Source of the DNA: Castor canadensis
Taxonomy: Eukaryota; Chordata; Mammalia; Rodentia; Castoridae
Reading direction: 5' to 3'
Length of the DNA: 64,000 nucleotides
NCBI RefSeq assembly: GCF_047511655.1
Contig: NC_133392.1
Span: 89,273,042-89,337,041 of the forward strand
Shown one piece after another: positions 11,501-20,636 of the stretch. The notes beneath the pieces are model-generated. The model was not told the DNA's origin and did no database searches. It worked only from the letters and a program-made list of their open reading frames with translations. Position numbers and translations under genes: made by a program. The first letter of the stretch is position 1, and the number at the start of each line of letters is the position of its first letter.

Positions 11501-12188
11501 CAGATGTCACATCATCAGCAAGGTCTTCCCTGACTGTCCTACACCAAACAGTAACTCATGTCTCCCTTTATCCCAGTCACTCTCCACACTCTGTACCTCT
11601 TTCCTGGTTCTGTGTGCTCCAGCAACCTACCACCTGTCCTGCAGGTTTACTTTTATTAATTATGTCTCAGGAACGAATGTACACTCCACGAGGCCAGAGG
11701 TTTATTTTTTTAGTTTATTACTCTCTGCTCCAGTATACCATAAGCATTCAATGAATAATTTTTTAAAGAATATTTGAGCCTGAACACTAATTTACAAACC
11801 AAGAAATTGAAGACCAGAGAGGCCCAGTGCCTTGTCTTTGGTCTTGTGGTGAGATTGGATGGAACCCCATCTAGAGCTTCCATCTCCCTTGACCCTCTCC
11901 AGCATTGTCCTCACTACAAAACCCCTGCTTTTAAACTTCCTGGAGCACTTAGAAATTTGCATAAGAATTATTCACAATTAAGGTATTTTCTTTTCCATAA
12001 TTCAACTAGAAGAAATCCATTTTCCTTACCTTTAGTTGTTCAATTATGTTTTCATCTTCTGGTACACCAGGATCAATAGCAATGATAACATCTTCATAAC
12101 CATTATCATTCAGCTTAACAAAGGAACTGTTTGACCCCTGTAGCAGGTAGAGGAGCAAGAGGAAAACTAAACCTCTGAATAACCCCAT
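293..12188 (-). CDS. CLCA4: CLCA4 copy A, exons 1-6 (3' part beyond left edge)
   Basis: A second CLCA4 gene, in the same orientation and downstream of copy B. Exons 1-6 (954 bp, 318 residues) are present, open and in phase with sizes identical to copy B: 159, 141, 148, 109, 178 and 219 bp. It keeps the signal peptide, HEWAH zinc motif, Cys-rich region and the MIDAS start DKSGS. Exons 7-14 would lie to the left of position 1, so completeness cannot be judged. It differs from copy B by a few residues per exon (e.g. ECEEK against ECGEK in exon 3). Nothing seen suggests a pseudogene. The rodent family is known for CLCA4 duplicates (mouse Clca4a/b/c); orthology to those is not claimed. Confidence 0.92.
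725..852 (+). repeat. ID-like SINE with AAT-rich tail
   Basis: GGGCTGGGGATGTATTCTAG head and a CCTGGATTCAGTCCC box-B-like segment resemble rodent ID (tRNA-derived) elements. An (AAT)n tail follows. Shared with copy B at 45713-45820, so older than the duplication. Confidence 0.75.
949..1126 (-). CDS. CLCA4: CLCA4 copy A exon 5
   Basis: 178 bp. Acceptor ttcag|GTGTTCC, donor TCG|GTAAGT. Encodes the Cys-rich [20 protein letters not shown] and [15 protein letters not shown]. Three residues differ from copy B. Confidence 0.95.
1265..2160. other. intron 4 of copy A, no element recognised
   Basis: Conserved in copy B (46200-47090) at intron-like level. A 156-codon minus-strand open frame (1690-2160) is present, but copy B has an extra base near 46925 that breaks it. 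Part (about 2070-2108) looks like an ID fragment. Not considered coding. Confidence 0.6.
2664..2772 (-). CDS. CLCA4: CLCA4 copy A exon 4 (zinc motif; GC donor)
   Basis: 109 bp. Acceptor cacag|GT. Encodes [20 protein letters not shown] and continues to IEATR. As in copy B, the conserved frame ends at a GCATGA donor, giving a GC-AG intron 4. Too short to appear as an ORF of its own. Confidence 0.92.
2838..2935 (+). repeat. B1-like SINE, intron 3 of copy A
   Basis: GGCACACACCTGTAATCCCA head and GGCCAGCCTGGGCCTACATA body of a 7SL-derived B1. Counterpart in copy B at 47763-47860. Confidence 0.8.
3405..3715 (-). repeat. composite ID/B1-like SINE
   Basis: Reverse-complement ID-like half (CTCAGGGCCTTGCATTTACT) followed by a reverse B1-like dimer (GAGACAGGGTCTCCCTAACT, then CTCCTGAGTAGCTAGAATTA). 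Counterpart in copy B at 48310-48620. Confidence 0.75.
4758..4800. repeat. (CA)n microsatellite, intron 3 of copy A
   Basis: About 21 uninterrupted CA units. The same place in copy B (about 49660-49690) has only a short degenerate CACCCACCCC-type tract, so the repeat expanded in A or decayed in B. Confidence 0.9.
4885..5675 (+). mobile_element. L1 fragment in intron 3 of copy A
   Basis: ORF2 C-terminal sequence (e.g. [20 protein letters not shown]) with frameshifts. It stops inside ORF2 and passes straight into an A run, with no L1 3'UTR. Flanked by target-site duplications GAATAAGGCTGA (4873-4884) and GAATAAGGTTGA (5676-5687). Copy B has the empty site near 49745. A CA-rich microsatellite has grown inside it (5473-5555). 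Confidence 0.85.
5473..5555. repeat. CA/CG alternating microsatellite inside L1
   Basis: Starts with CACACG/CGCG alternating purine-pyrimidine sequence, then a pure (CA)n run. It occupies the place where L1 normally has a TATATACACAATGG-like stretch. Confidence 0.9.
6160..6490 (-). repeat. L2-like fragment, intron 3 of copy A
   Basis: Minus-strand pyrimidine-rich text with the look of an old L2 3' region. Counterpart at 50310-50660 in copy B. Assignment is by eye. Confidence 0.4.
6575..7429. mobile_element. about 0.85 kb insertion specific to copy A, possibly LTR-type
   Basis: Absent from copy B, where flanks meet near 50750. Contains a GCATATAAAAGA TATA-like motif near 6832, a CTG-rich stretch, and a purine-rich tail with a repeated motif (GAACATGGGACAG...) at 7020-7043 and 7132-7155. 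The structure suggests an LTR plus leader, but no clear TSD or coding region is seen. Confidence 0.4.
7430..7458. repeat. (GA)n microsatellite
   Basis: GA run next to a reverse-oriented SINE; copy B has (TG)n at the equivalent edge (50758-50781). Confidence 0.85.
7459..7885 (-). repeat. composite ID/B1-like SINE, intron 3 of copy A
   Basis: GGTACTGGAGTTTGAACTGA (reverse ID-like), then reverse B1-like units ending GTAGCTAGGATTACAGGTGT. Counterpart 50782-51205 in copy B. Confidence 0.8.
8409..8556 (-). CDS. CLCA4: CLCA4 copy A exon 3
   Basis: 148 bp. Acceptor gcag|GCT, donor CAG|GTAAG. Encodes [20 protein letters not shown] and continues to [11 protein letters not shown]. Copy A has ECEEK where copy B and human have ECGEK. 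Confidence 0.94.
8691..8831 (-). CDS. CLCA4: CLCA4 copy A exon 2
   Basis: 47 codons. Acceptor tgatacag|GAA, donor CAT|GTAAGT. Three residues differ from copy B (V/I, R/K, Y/H). Confidence 0.95.
9060..9290 (+). repeat. MIR-like element, intron 1 of copy A
   Basis: CTCAGTTTCCTATCCTCTTT core with a GGCATGAGGATGGAATGAAC-type 3' part, typical of MIR. Counterpart 52390-52620 in copy B. Confidence 0.65.
9300..10975. other. intron 1 of copy A, no element recognised
   Basis: Well conserved with 52630-54300 of copy B. A 132-codon plus-strand frame at 9613-10011 is also open in copy B (52932-53378), but it has no recognisable domain and I treat it as chance. Confidence 0.5.
10980..11765 (+). repeat. 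L2-like LINE fragment, intron 1 of copy A
   Basis: CAGATGTCACATCATCAGCA / AAGGTCTTCCCTGACTGTCC and a GTACACTCCACGAGGCCAGA, TTCAATGAATAA 3' end are characteristic of the L2 3' region. Counterpart 54310-55095 in copy B. Long open frames here arise from this repeat. Confidence 0.7.
12030..12188 (-). CDS. CLCA4: CLCA4 copy A exon 1
   Basis: 53 codons with the start Met and signal peptide [20 protein letters not shown]. Donor AAAG|GTAAGG, phase 0. A TATA-like box lies 54 bp upstream of the ATG. Confidence 0.95.
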
Positions 12189-12310
12189 TGTTCTTCTCTA
12201 GTTCCTCAGAAGGCTTTCCTTTCACCTTGTCTCTTTCCAGGTATATATACTCCCCCAAATTGTCATCGTTGACTGATTATGGGATGTTGCCTGTATAAAG
12301 GTCAATGTTA
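12189..12310 (-). promoter_or_regulatory. CLCA4 copy A core promoter and 5'UTR
   Basis: A TATATATA box (12242-12249) lies 54 bp upstream of the ATG, so a start site near 12215 and a short 5'UTR of about 25 nt are predicted. Further upstream AAAGGTCA (12297-12304 on the plus strand) resembles a nuclear-receptor half-site, preceded by a TTTATAC-like CDX motif on the gene strand. The same elements are at equivalent places in copy B. Factor assignments are inference. Confidence 0.6.
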
Positions 12311-12414
12311 CACGTAGGGAATGTACATGACTTCAGGTTATATAATAGTTTTATTGTATGTTATTGTCCAGTAGAATTATGAAAGGCACAGAACATTTTC
12401 CTCTTATGCAACAT

Positions 12415-12500
12415 TTTTTCTGGTGGTATTGGGGTTTGAACTTGCGGCCTTGTGCTTGCTAGGCAAGTACTCTACCACCTGGACATGTCCCTACCCCTCT
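12415..12500 (-). repeat. ID-like SINE upstream of copy A
   Basis: GGGGTTTGAACTTGCGGCCT, GCTTGCTAGGCAAGTACTCT: reverse complement of an ID/tRNA-like head with box B. Counterpart 55757-55840. Confidence 0.8.
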
Positions 12501-12692
12501 CTTAAGATACTTTTTGATACTTCCTATATTTGGGCAGTTTCTTAAATATATTCACCTAGTTTAGATATTTTCAATAAAGTGGGATGTGAAAATTAATAAA
12601 TGAGCAGACCCAATAATGCTAACGTTGTTCCTCATTTTTCAGAGCAATATAATTACTCACTAGATTATTTGTCCCTTAAAGAATAATTGTAT

Positions 12693-12860
12693 GGGCCGGC
12701 ATATGGCTGTAATCCTACCTAGTCAGGAGGCAGAGATCAGGAGGATCTCAGTTTGAAGCCAGCCCAGGCAAATATTTCGTGAGACCCTGTCTTGAAAAAC
12801 CCTTAACAAAAACAGGGCAGGTGAAGGTCCTGTGCAAGTCCCATTACTGGGGAAAAAAAA
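12693..12860 (+). mobile_element. SINE insertion unique to copy A flank
   Basis: GGGCCGGCATATGGCTGTAA head, CAGGAGGCAGAGATCAGGAG body, A-rich end: a B1/ID composite. Flanked by imperfect direct repeats GAATAATTGTAT (12681-12692) and GACTAATTATAT (12861-12872). Copy B near 56027-56045 has the uninterrupted site, so it inserted after the duplication. Confidence 0.85.
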
Positions 12861-13089
12861 GACTAATTATATAAATAATGGGAGACAATATAAGACTATC
12901 AAATGAGGCCAGTTCAGTTTGAATCCAAATTTAAAGGTCTTAAGACTGATACATTTAAGAAGATTTGGTGAAGTTAAATTACTAGAGTAAACTAAAAAAG
13001 AAATTCTGGCCAGTAAGAATGAATGGGATTTGTTTTCATAGAAGCATATAAGAAACTCCTGGTACTTTTGTGGTTACTATTGAGGCAGA

Positions 13090-13315
13090 GTGAGTAATGT
13101 TAATAGTCAATACTTACTCAGTGCTTACCAGGGTACAGATTCTCTTACTTAATCCCCAGTGCAGCTCTCTAAGGTAAGTATGTATATTATTTTATGTGAT
13201 AAGAAATTGATTTAAAACTTGCCACAACCTCACAGCTCATGAATTTCAGAATCAGGATCTAAACCCGCATTCTTATTTCAGAGTCCAGGGATTTAATCAC
13301 TCCACAATAATGCAA
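13090..13315. repeat. MIR-like element upstream of copy A
   Basis: ACTCAGTGCTTACCAGGGTA and CACAACCTCACAGCTCATGA with flanking text fit MIR. Counterpart 56270-56460 in copy B. Confidence 0.55.
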
Positions 13316-13319
13316 TTTT

Positions 13320-14560
13320 CTTTTTAAGGAGAAAAAGAGGTCATTTACGAATTGTGATGATAAATCAAGTATATTTTATCCTAAAGTAAAAGCAGCCAGG
13401 ACACAAAAGGAACCGAAAATAGAGTAGTAGAAATTGCCTTCAAGAGTTCAGATAAGAGGATAGAAACAATGCTGGATTCTTGGCCACATTCCAAGACAGA
13501 GGCTTCATCATGTGTGCCTGGATTCTGTCTTCTGAGGTAGCATCCAACACACTTCTTTCATTCCCTCAGGAATACCATGGGATAATTAATTGTACATTAA
13601 ATGAATTACTACCTTGTACAATGAAAGAACTGTTACACTGACAATCCCAGGATATCTGTGATATTTTGGAGTTCCTAGAGTAAGAGTATTAACAAATACA
13701 TCCTATGCAGTCCTGGTTTCTTCATTGACTTCCCTTCCTATTGCTGCCCACCTCTCACTTAACTCCAGCATTGTGGCTTCAGGCAAACCAACCATGCTCG
13801 CATCCTAAATACTTGGTACTGAGGAAATTGGTTTTGACAGGTGGACTGACCAAATTAGTGAATGATAATTATTTTAACTAAAAACAACAAGACAGAAACT
13901 TCTCCCATGTCTTCAAAACCTGAAGACATCTGGAGAATTTGTATCTTCTTCTCTATCGTTTGAGGGGATTATCTAGTTTTTGAGGAGATGCAATTACTTC
14001 CTCAATAAATTCAGAAATTTCTTGGTTGTAATATTGGAAGGAGAGACTTCCTCTTTACAAAAGAAGTGAGGAAAAGCTCTTCCCAGGCACTTGTTCCTGG
14101 AATCATGGGAACCCTGGAATTGGGGACAGATGTGTGTTGACTTGTTTACCATCCTTTTTCCTGGCTGAATTTTTACTTTCTTTGTAAAGATGGAAGTGGA
14201 GCTGCTCTGTTGCCCTCAAAACCATCCCTGTCTGTAACTAGTCTACTTCTGACATGTGCTAGGTTAGTTGTTCCAGCTGTTAAGTCATTGTCTACATCAG
14301 ACTCGAGATCTCAGGAAGATATTCTAACAGAGGTTGGCTTGACATGAGTTAGAAAGGACCATGTTAAGTGGGTCCACACCAGATCTAACTCAGACAAGCA
14401 GACAGACTCATGTGTGTCACCTAGAAGGTTGAGTTTCTTTATCCTTGACTAGGTCGAGGGATAGCTTTTAAAAAATAAGTTGTTATTTATTTATTCAATA
14501 GAGTGTGCACAATAAAAGTGTATCCAACATATAAAACTTGAGTTTTCACAAATGTTAGAA
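13320..14560. other. upstream flank of copy A, nothing recognised
   Basis: Conserved with 56470-57710 upstream of copy B. No gene or clear repeat seen. Confidence 0.5.
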
Positions 14561-14720
14561 TCATATCAAGTTTGTTTTTTCTTCCTCCCTTTTCCTCCCT
14601 CCCTTCTTCACTTCCTTCTTTCTTTCCCTGCTTTCTCTTTCTTTCCTGTCCTAGGGATTGAACTGAGGGCCACACTGCTTTTAACTTGTTGTTGTTTTGG
14701 TTTTTTCACTTTAAAGTGAG
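14560..14720 (-). repeat. CTTCC-rich tract plus ID-like fragment
   Basis: Pyrimidine-rich tract (14578-14648) followed by GGGATTGAACTGAGGG. Counterpart 57720-57840. Confidence 0.6.
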
Positions 14721-14961
14721 TTGATTTAAATAAACATACTAGGAAAATAGTAGAATGGTTATGTAAGCATGGCAACAGTCCAAGTTTGGCCCGTGTATCA
14801 TCAACTGTTGCAGGACACAAACTCAGACACTGTAATCCAGTCTGGTATCAAGATAATTTTAACTATGTTACATTCTGTATTTCAGTTTTGAAGTATTTCA
14901 ATTATCACTCTGGTTAGCTACATAGTTTTTCGCTGTGGTTTGTGATCTTATTTTGTGTGTC

Positions 14962-14986
14962 ATATATATATATATATATATATATA
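14962..14986. repeat. (TA)n microsatellite
   Basis: Twelve or so TA units adjoining an ID-like SINE. Confidence 0.9.
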
Positions 14987-14989
14987 CAG

Positions 14990-15056
14990 CCCCTTGGCTA
15001 TTCCGGGGTTTGAACTCAGGGACTGCTCTACAACTTGAGCCACTCCACCAGTCCAT
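14990..15056 (-). repeat. ID-like SINE fragment
   Basis: CCGGGGTTTGAACTCAGGGA and CTTGAGCCACTCCACCAGTC, reverse ID-like. Counterpart 59855-59915. Confidence 0.75.
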
Positions 15057-15284
15057 GATCTTATTTCAATTAAGTGTATTAACCTTTGATATATTCAACA
15101 AACTTACCAAAATCATACAGTAAATTCTTTTGATACTGAATTAACTTTGGAACATTCCATAAAGGCTTAGAACATCTCAGAATCTATAAAACAGTGATGT
15201 TAAGATAATTAGGCTTATTTGATATGTTAATTATGTGGGAAATATTGTCAAATAAATGATGTTTAGAGCAAATTGGTTGCTTAA

Positions 15285-15362
15285 GCCTGTTTCCTCAGCA
15301 CTTGGGAGGGTGAGTGAGGAGGATCAAGTGGATTTCATAATGAGACCTGTCTCAAAAAAAAT
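15285..15362 (+). repeat. B1-like fragment near the duplication edge
   Basis: CAGCACTTGGGAGGGTGAGT, GAGACCTGTCTCAAAAAAAA. Counterpart 60140-60225; the duplication ends about 180 bp further on in both copies. Confidence 0.7.
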
Positions 15363-15545
15363 TAACCTTCTTTGAATTATATTTATACACTTTACCAATA
15401 TGTATTGTGAAAGTTGTATGAAATTCCTGGAAATCTGATTCTATCAGTGTTGATTTTGATTATGTTAAAATGTTTTATGCATCAGAAATATCCAGATTTC
15501 TTATCAACTTTATTGTTGTTATAATGAATTCTCATCAAATTGTAA

Positions 15546-15906
15546 GGGACAAGTGTGAGGGGAAATAAAATGGCAAAAATGTCCCTAGGAACAAATAGCA
15601 ACCCTGGGAATGTAAAGAGACAGAAGGCAGAAGTAACTTTGCTTTAGGTAAAGGAGATAGGAAGGCATACTTAAATTAGCTTAGCACACAGGTGCAGAGG
15701 CACAGTATTTCCTTTCCCTAGACAAGGAGAACAAGGTAAAACATCCCTAAGGGCAGACATCTAAAGGGATGAGATATAGAGCCCTAAAAGGAGAGTAGCA
15801 TAGCAAACTTTCCCAAGATAAACAAAGAAATGAGTTTCACCAGAATAATGAGTGTAGTCATAAAATGTACATGACAGATTTCAAGGACAAGATGGACTAA
15901 TGATAG
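15546..15906. other. unassigned sequence right of duplication edge
   Basis: No counterpart near 60389. Purine-rich, with no gene or repeat I can name; it leads into the L1 5' end at 15907. Confidence 0.4.
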
Positions 15907-16648
15907 GATTCCAAGATGGCAGCTAGAGGGAGGAAGCAGAAAGCAGCCCTCCTATAGTGAAGTCTTGGAGAGATGCTGGAGACACACTTTGCAGGCAAAA
16001 TCACTGAGAAGAGGCAAAATTTTGACCCCTCCACACCTCCAGCTGGTGCAGAGAATCTCCACTTCATGTTAAATGGAGAAACAAGGAGGGCCCCCGGGCC
16101 GCCAGTCGCCCGCACCCAGACGGCTTGGGAACACGCAGACAAGGTGAGCTTCGTGGTACCGTGGTACTCCCACAGACAAGTCTGGGCCAAAGCAGCATAG
16201 CCCCCTGGACAGACTGACCTCAACCTGAGGAAAAAAAGAGAAACTGACTAATAAGCAGTAAGAACAATAAAGACACATGGGAAAGAGGGTGGGGTGCACT
16301 GAGCGCCAAAGATTGGGGGAAAGGAATCCTTCCTGGGACTGTAAATAAACAAGCCGGGTGGGCAGGAGAGGCTCCAGCAGGAGCGGGAGTGCGTGCCCAG
16401 CAACCAGGAGTGGGAAAACTTGTGAGAGTGGTGGTGGGAGGAAAACTTCAGAGGAGAGGGGCTCCCGCATGAACTGTAAATAAACACGCAGGCCTGACAA
16501 CGCGGGGCAGTGTCACCTTTCCCAGTGCTTGGAAAGGGGAAAGCCTGTAGCAGAGGCTCCCGCACAGGAGAACTCTGAGCAAACAAAGCCTGTGGGACCA
16601 GGTGAGTGCTAGCTCACCCCAGAGGTCTGCATAAATAACGCCGCCAGT
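15907..16648 (+). mobile_element. L1 5'UTR fragment (left of inverted pair)
   Basis: Starts GATTCCAAGATGGCAGCTAG and runs through a CpG-containing, GC-rich 5'UTR. The reverse complement of 17924-18646 matches it throughout, but with many differences, so these are two L1 copies rather than a recent palindrome. It stops abruptly after CGCCGCCAG, where the minus-strand L1 begins. Confidence 0.8.
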
Positions 16649-18646
16649 TTGGTCTTTTGATCAAGTCGGTGAGTTCTTGCATTTTCTTTTCACAGGTCTT
16701 GAGATTCTGTCTTTTGTTTGTTCACTTCTGCTGGACTGGCCTCCCGTTTTGTTTTGCAATTCTGAGGTTTTCCATATCTTGGGTGGTTTCCTCTTTAATG
16801 TTGTTTATTTTTGTCCTTAGTTCATTTACCTGTTTATTAATCATGTTCTCTGTTTCACTTTGGTGTTTATACAGTGCTTCTATGGTTTCCTTTTTTTCTT
16901 CTTTTGCTTTTTCAAATTCTCTGTTTTTGTTGTCTTGGAATTTCTTGAGTGTCTCCTGTACATTTTGGTTGACCGTATCCAGTATCATCTCTATAAAATT
17001 CTCATTGAGTACCTGTAATATGTCTTCTTTTAAATTATTGTGGGTTTCATTGGGTTCTTTGGCATAGTTTATCTTCATTTTGTTGGAGTCTGAATCTGAG
17101 TTTCTGTTTTCTTCATTTCCTTCTGGTTCCTGTACTAATTTTTTGCTGTGGGGAAACTGGTTTTCCTGCTTTTTCTGTCTTCCCATCATTGCTCTTGGTG
17201 TTGTTATTGTCCCTGTACTGTGTGAAATTAAGTATTTTCTGGCTTATAATAATAGCACTAGTGATATTTAGAATGGAATGGTGAGAGGGGATGCAAAGCA
17301 AAGATGTTAAAGAAAAAGAGAAAAACAAATAATCAAGTAGAAAGAAAAAAACACAAAACAAGTAACAAACAAAAGAAGTTTCAAAGATATAAACAGGGAG
17401 AGGCAGTGTACTAATCAACTGTAAGCTGAAAAGGCATTAGAGAGACAGAGAGAGGATTGAAAATAAAAAAATTAAAAGAATAAAGATAAGATTAAAAACA
17501 AAAAATAAGTAAATGAAAGAAATATATATATATATATAAATAAAATAAAATAAAACAAAATGAAAAATAGAAAAAAAAAAACCTCCAAGTTCAAATGCAA
17601 TGAAGTTTCAGTCTTAATAATTTTGGTGTCCGTCTCAACCTCCATCCTGGAGATGGTGCCTCAGACGTTGTTCTGTAGTTGTTTCATCAAAGGGGACACA
17701 TAAAGTAGAACAAAACTGCACACAAAAAATACAAAAACAAACAAACAACCCACAAAGTGTCCCAAGTTCAAACGCAATACAGTTTCAGTAAGTTTTTCAG
17801 CATGCAGGTGTAGTTTGGTTGTTTTCTCCTCAAAGGTAGGGAGAGAGAAAAAAAAGAGTCTGGAGTCAGGTCTGTGAATGGCTATCTGCAGCTGTTGCTT
17901 TCCTGCCCGCTGCTGTCAGCCTGCTGGAGGCGTTATTTATGCAGATCTCTGGGGTGAGCTTAACACTTACCTGGCCCTGCAGGCTTTTCTTACTCAGAGT
18001 TCTCCTGTGCACAAGCCGCTGCTACAAGCTTTCCACTTTCCAAGCATACTGGGTGAGGTGACACTGCACCTGCTTTCTCTCACCTGTGTGTTTGTTTACA
18101 CTTCACATGGGAGGTGGGTCTTCCCCACTCTCCTGTGGAGTTTTCCTCCCTCCACCACTCTCACAAGCTTTCCCGCTCCTGGTTATTGGGTGTGCGCCAC
18201 CCGGCTTATTTACAGTCCCGGGAAGGATTCCCTTGCCCCCCTCTTTGGCACTCAGTACGCCCCACCCTCTTTCCCGCGTGTCTTTATTGTTCTTATTACT
18301 TATTACTCAGTTTCTCTTTTTTCCCTGGTTGGAGGTCGGTCTGTCCAGGGGGCTATGCTGATCTGACCCAGGGTTGTCTGTGGGAGTACCACGTACTGCT
18401 TAGCTCACCTTGTCCACGTCTTCCCAAGCCATCTGAGTGCGGGTGTCTGGCGGCACGGGAGCCTCCTGGTTTCTCCGTTTAATGTGAAGTGAAGATTCTC
18501 TGCACTGGCTGGAGGTGTGGAGGGGTCAAAGTTTTGCCTCTTCTTGGTGTTTTTGCCTGCAAGGTGTGTCTCCAGCATCTCTCCAAGGTTTCACTATAGG
18601 AGGCATGCTTTCTGCTTCCTCCCTCTAGCTGCCATCTTGGAATTCA
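16649..18646 (-). mobile_element. L1 5' half: 5'UTR and ORF1 start (right of inverted pair)
   Basis: Read on the minus strand: 5'UTR start at 18646 (GAATTCCAAGATGGCAGCTA), a CpG-containing region to 17924, an AT-rich part with a repeated block (about 17585-17640 and 17761-17800), then the first ORF1 codons at 17189. The 155-codon ORF1 piece (17189-16722) has charged heptads of a coiled coil (KKFQDNKNREFEKAKEEKKE) before a stop. Truncated at 16649 against the other L1. The RNA-binding ORF1 C-terminus and ORF2 are missing. Confidence 0.8.
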
Positions 18647-19105
18647 TTATCCTTTGTAAGGTATTAATCACACAAAGGATTAATAGCCAAAATATATGAG
18701 TTAAAAATAAACAAAATGGGACATGGTTTACATGGATACCCTGAAGACAGAAAGACGAGCTATGGTCCATATTTTCTTGCAGGAGATGATGGAGACAGAC
18801 TGAGGCCTTGTCATGGAAAGGGCAAGGGCAAGTCATCCTCTTAACTTATGGAGATACGACAGTCAGGCTTGTTCACTGAATGGATGTGAAGTGTGAGGAA
18901 ATTGGATTCAAGGGATGGACTCCTTGTTCCTGGTTTGAGTGACTGAGTAGTGAGATGATTTTCTTACACTAAATGGAAATTCAAAGGTGTGGGACAAGAG
19001 AATGGACTCAGTATTTTAGAATTACACCATTTTCTCACCAAAATCAAGCTTACAAGATTTCTAAACCATATTTCTAAATAAATACACATAGATTTTGTTG
19101 AAAGC
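18647..19105. other. intergenic, nothing certain
   Basis: A short part near 18665-18720 resembles L1 ORF2 text, too short to be sure. Confidence 0.3.
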
Positions 19106-19106
19106 A

Positions 19107-19175
<69 letters not shown>

Positions 19176-19187
19176 GAGAGAGAGGAA
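19106..19187. repeat. (TG)n(GA)n compound microsatellite
   Basis: About ten TG units followed by some thirty GA units with one interruption. Confidence 0.95.
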
Positions 19188-20636
19188 GAGACAGTATATG
19201 ATTTTTTTGTGGAGAATTTTGGGGTGGAGCAGACACTAAATACTGGGCTTTTAGTATAGTACTGAATAGTACTACTAAATAGTAGGTAGCATTAGTCCCT
19301 CACAATAGATTCTCTGGAATCTGGTGGACCTCGTGTTGCTTCAGGGAAGGATGTTTGATCAAGAGTCTGCATTTGGGATGCTGTGCATGGACACATTTTT
19401 GGAGAAAACCTCATTTTGGTAGTTGCTAGTTATAAGTCCAGGCAGAAATTTCAAGTTACAGACTAAATGATGCCACCAAACTCCTACTTCTCAGTGTTTC
19501 CCATAGGCCTATAAAACCACTTCTCATAAGAGGCACCCCTCATTTCCTGGAGACTGGTTTACTGTGAGTAGTGTGTAGCACATTGCTCATATTTCTAATA
19601 GCATCAAAGTTACCAGGAACTAATAATGTGTTAATCATTACACAGATGATTGAAGAAAATAGGGCATTGGGATCAAGGTTCCAACAATTTAGTTGCAACG
19701 TATATTACGTGAATAGGTGTTTTTACTCAAATGCCACTATAGGTACAGTATTTAGGACACCTACGTATTTCTACAATCATTTAAAGCAAGAGAACATAGT
19801 GAGTTCTCCCAGGGTGGGGTGGGAGGAGGGTGTCACCACATGAGGATGGAGCAGAGACTGTGAATTGTAAAACTCCAAAGGTGCCATTCACCTATGATCT
19901 GAACCCTTTAAACTTGTATGATGTGGTGGTCCTAGACAAGATGAGGATCATGTAGAAAGAGAAGACAGAAATGAAAGTAAATAGGCCCGATCTAAGGGAC
20001 ACAACCAAATCTGTTCACTTAAAAACTTCCATCTTTTATCTGAGCTGATGTTCTGCACTTTCTTTCCTATAAACCAGGCCAGACTTAAATCTCTCAGAGG
20101 CTTGAAATAGAGGACCAAGGAGAGTATGGCCTCCATCTAAATTAATTGTTTCTTTTTTTTTATCTTTGGATATCTGTCTTGGATCTTGGAGAGGAGGACA
20201 GGGGAGTCCTATCTTATGCACCTGTCTAACTGTGATGTGATTTCAAACATTGATCATTGTTTAGCTGCCCCCAAACAAATATGGAAGGCCCTTCTTTCTG
20301 CACAGCTTCTTGTCATGGGAGACCTCATGTTGAGTAAGCTCAGCCACCGTCTCCAGTGTCAACCCTTTAATAAGAATTTCTACACTCCTTGGTGTATCAA
20401 ACATGTGAAATCCTTAGTATAGGAAGGTGATCCCACCTACAAACATGTCTTCCCCATCATCTCCCTCCTGCTCATTTCTTCAATTTCAACAGCATCAAAA
20501 AGTCTGCCTATCTAGTGGCCCAGCAGTGTTGGTGTGTGAGGTTTACCATCTCCTGACTTATAGACCTCCCAAGATTTACACTGTACTTGGGAGTTCTTTT
20601 CAAACACTGCACTGCCTGAATCCATCAACCAATTTC
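19188..20636. other. intergenic, nothing recognised
   Basis: No exon-like, SINE or LINE sequence I can identify; short open frames only. Confidence 0.4.

Larger units (their letters stand above)
1..15545. repeat. segmental duplication, copy A arm
   Basis: Paralogous to about 44783-60388 in the same orientation. Similarity is continuous through exons 6-1, all introns and about 3.3 kb of upstream flank, broken only by later insertions. The left end is outside the window; the right end is near 15545, where the match stops shortly after a B1-like SINE shared by both copies. Confidence 0.92.

Noticed and set aside
16657-17067. 136-codon hydrophobic plus-strand frame
   Set aside because: It is the antisense of the L1 ORF1 coiled-coil region; hydrophobicity comes from reading Lys/Glu-rich codons backwards.
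15907-18646. Recent perfect palindrome
   Set aside because: The two arms differ at many positions and have different inner ends, so they are two separate L1 copies rather than one inverted duplication.
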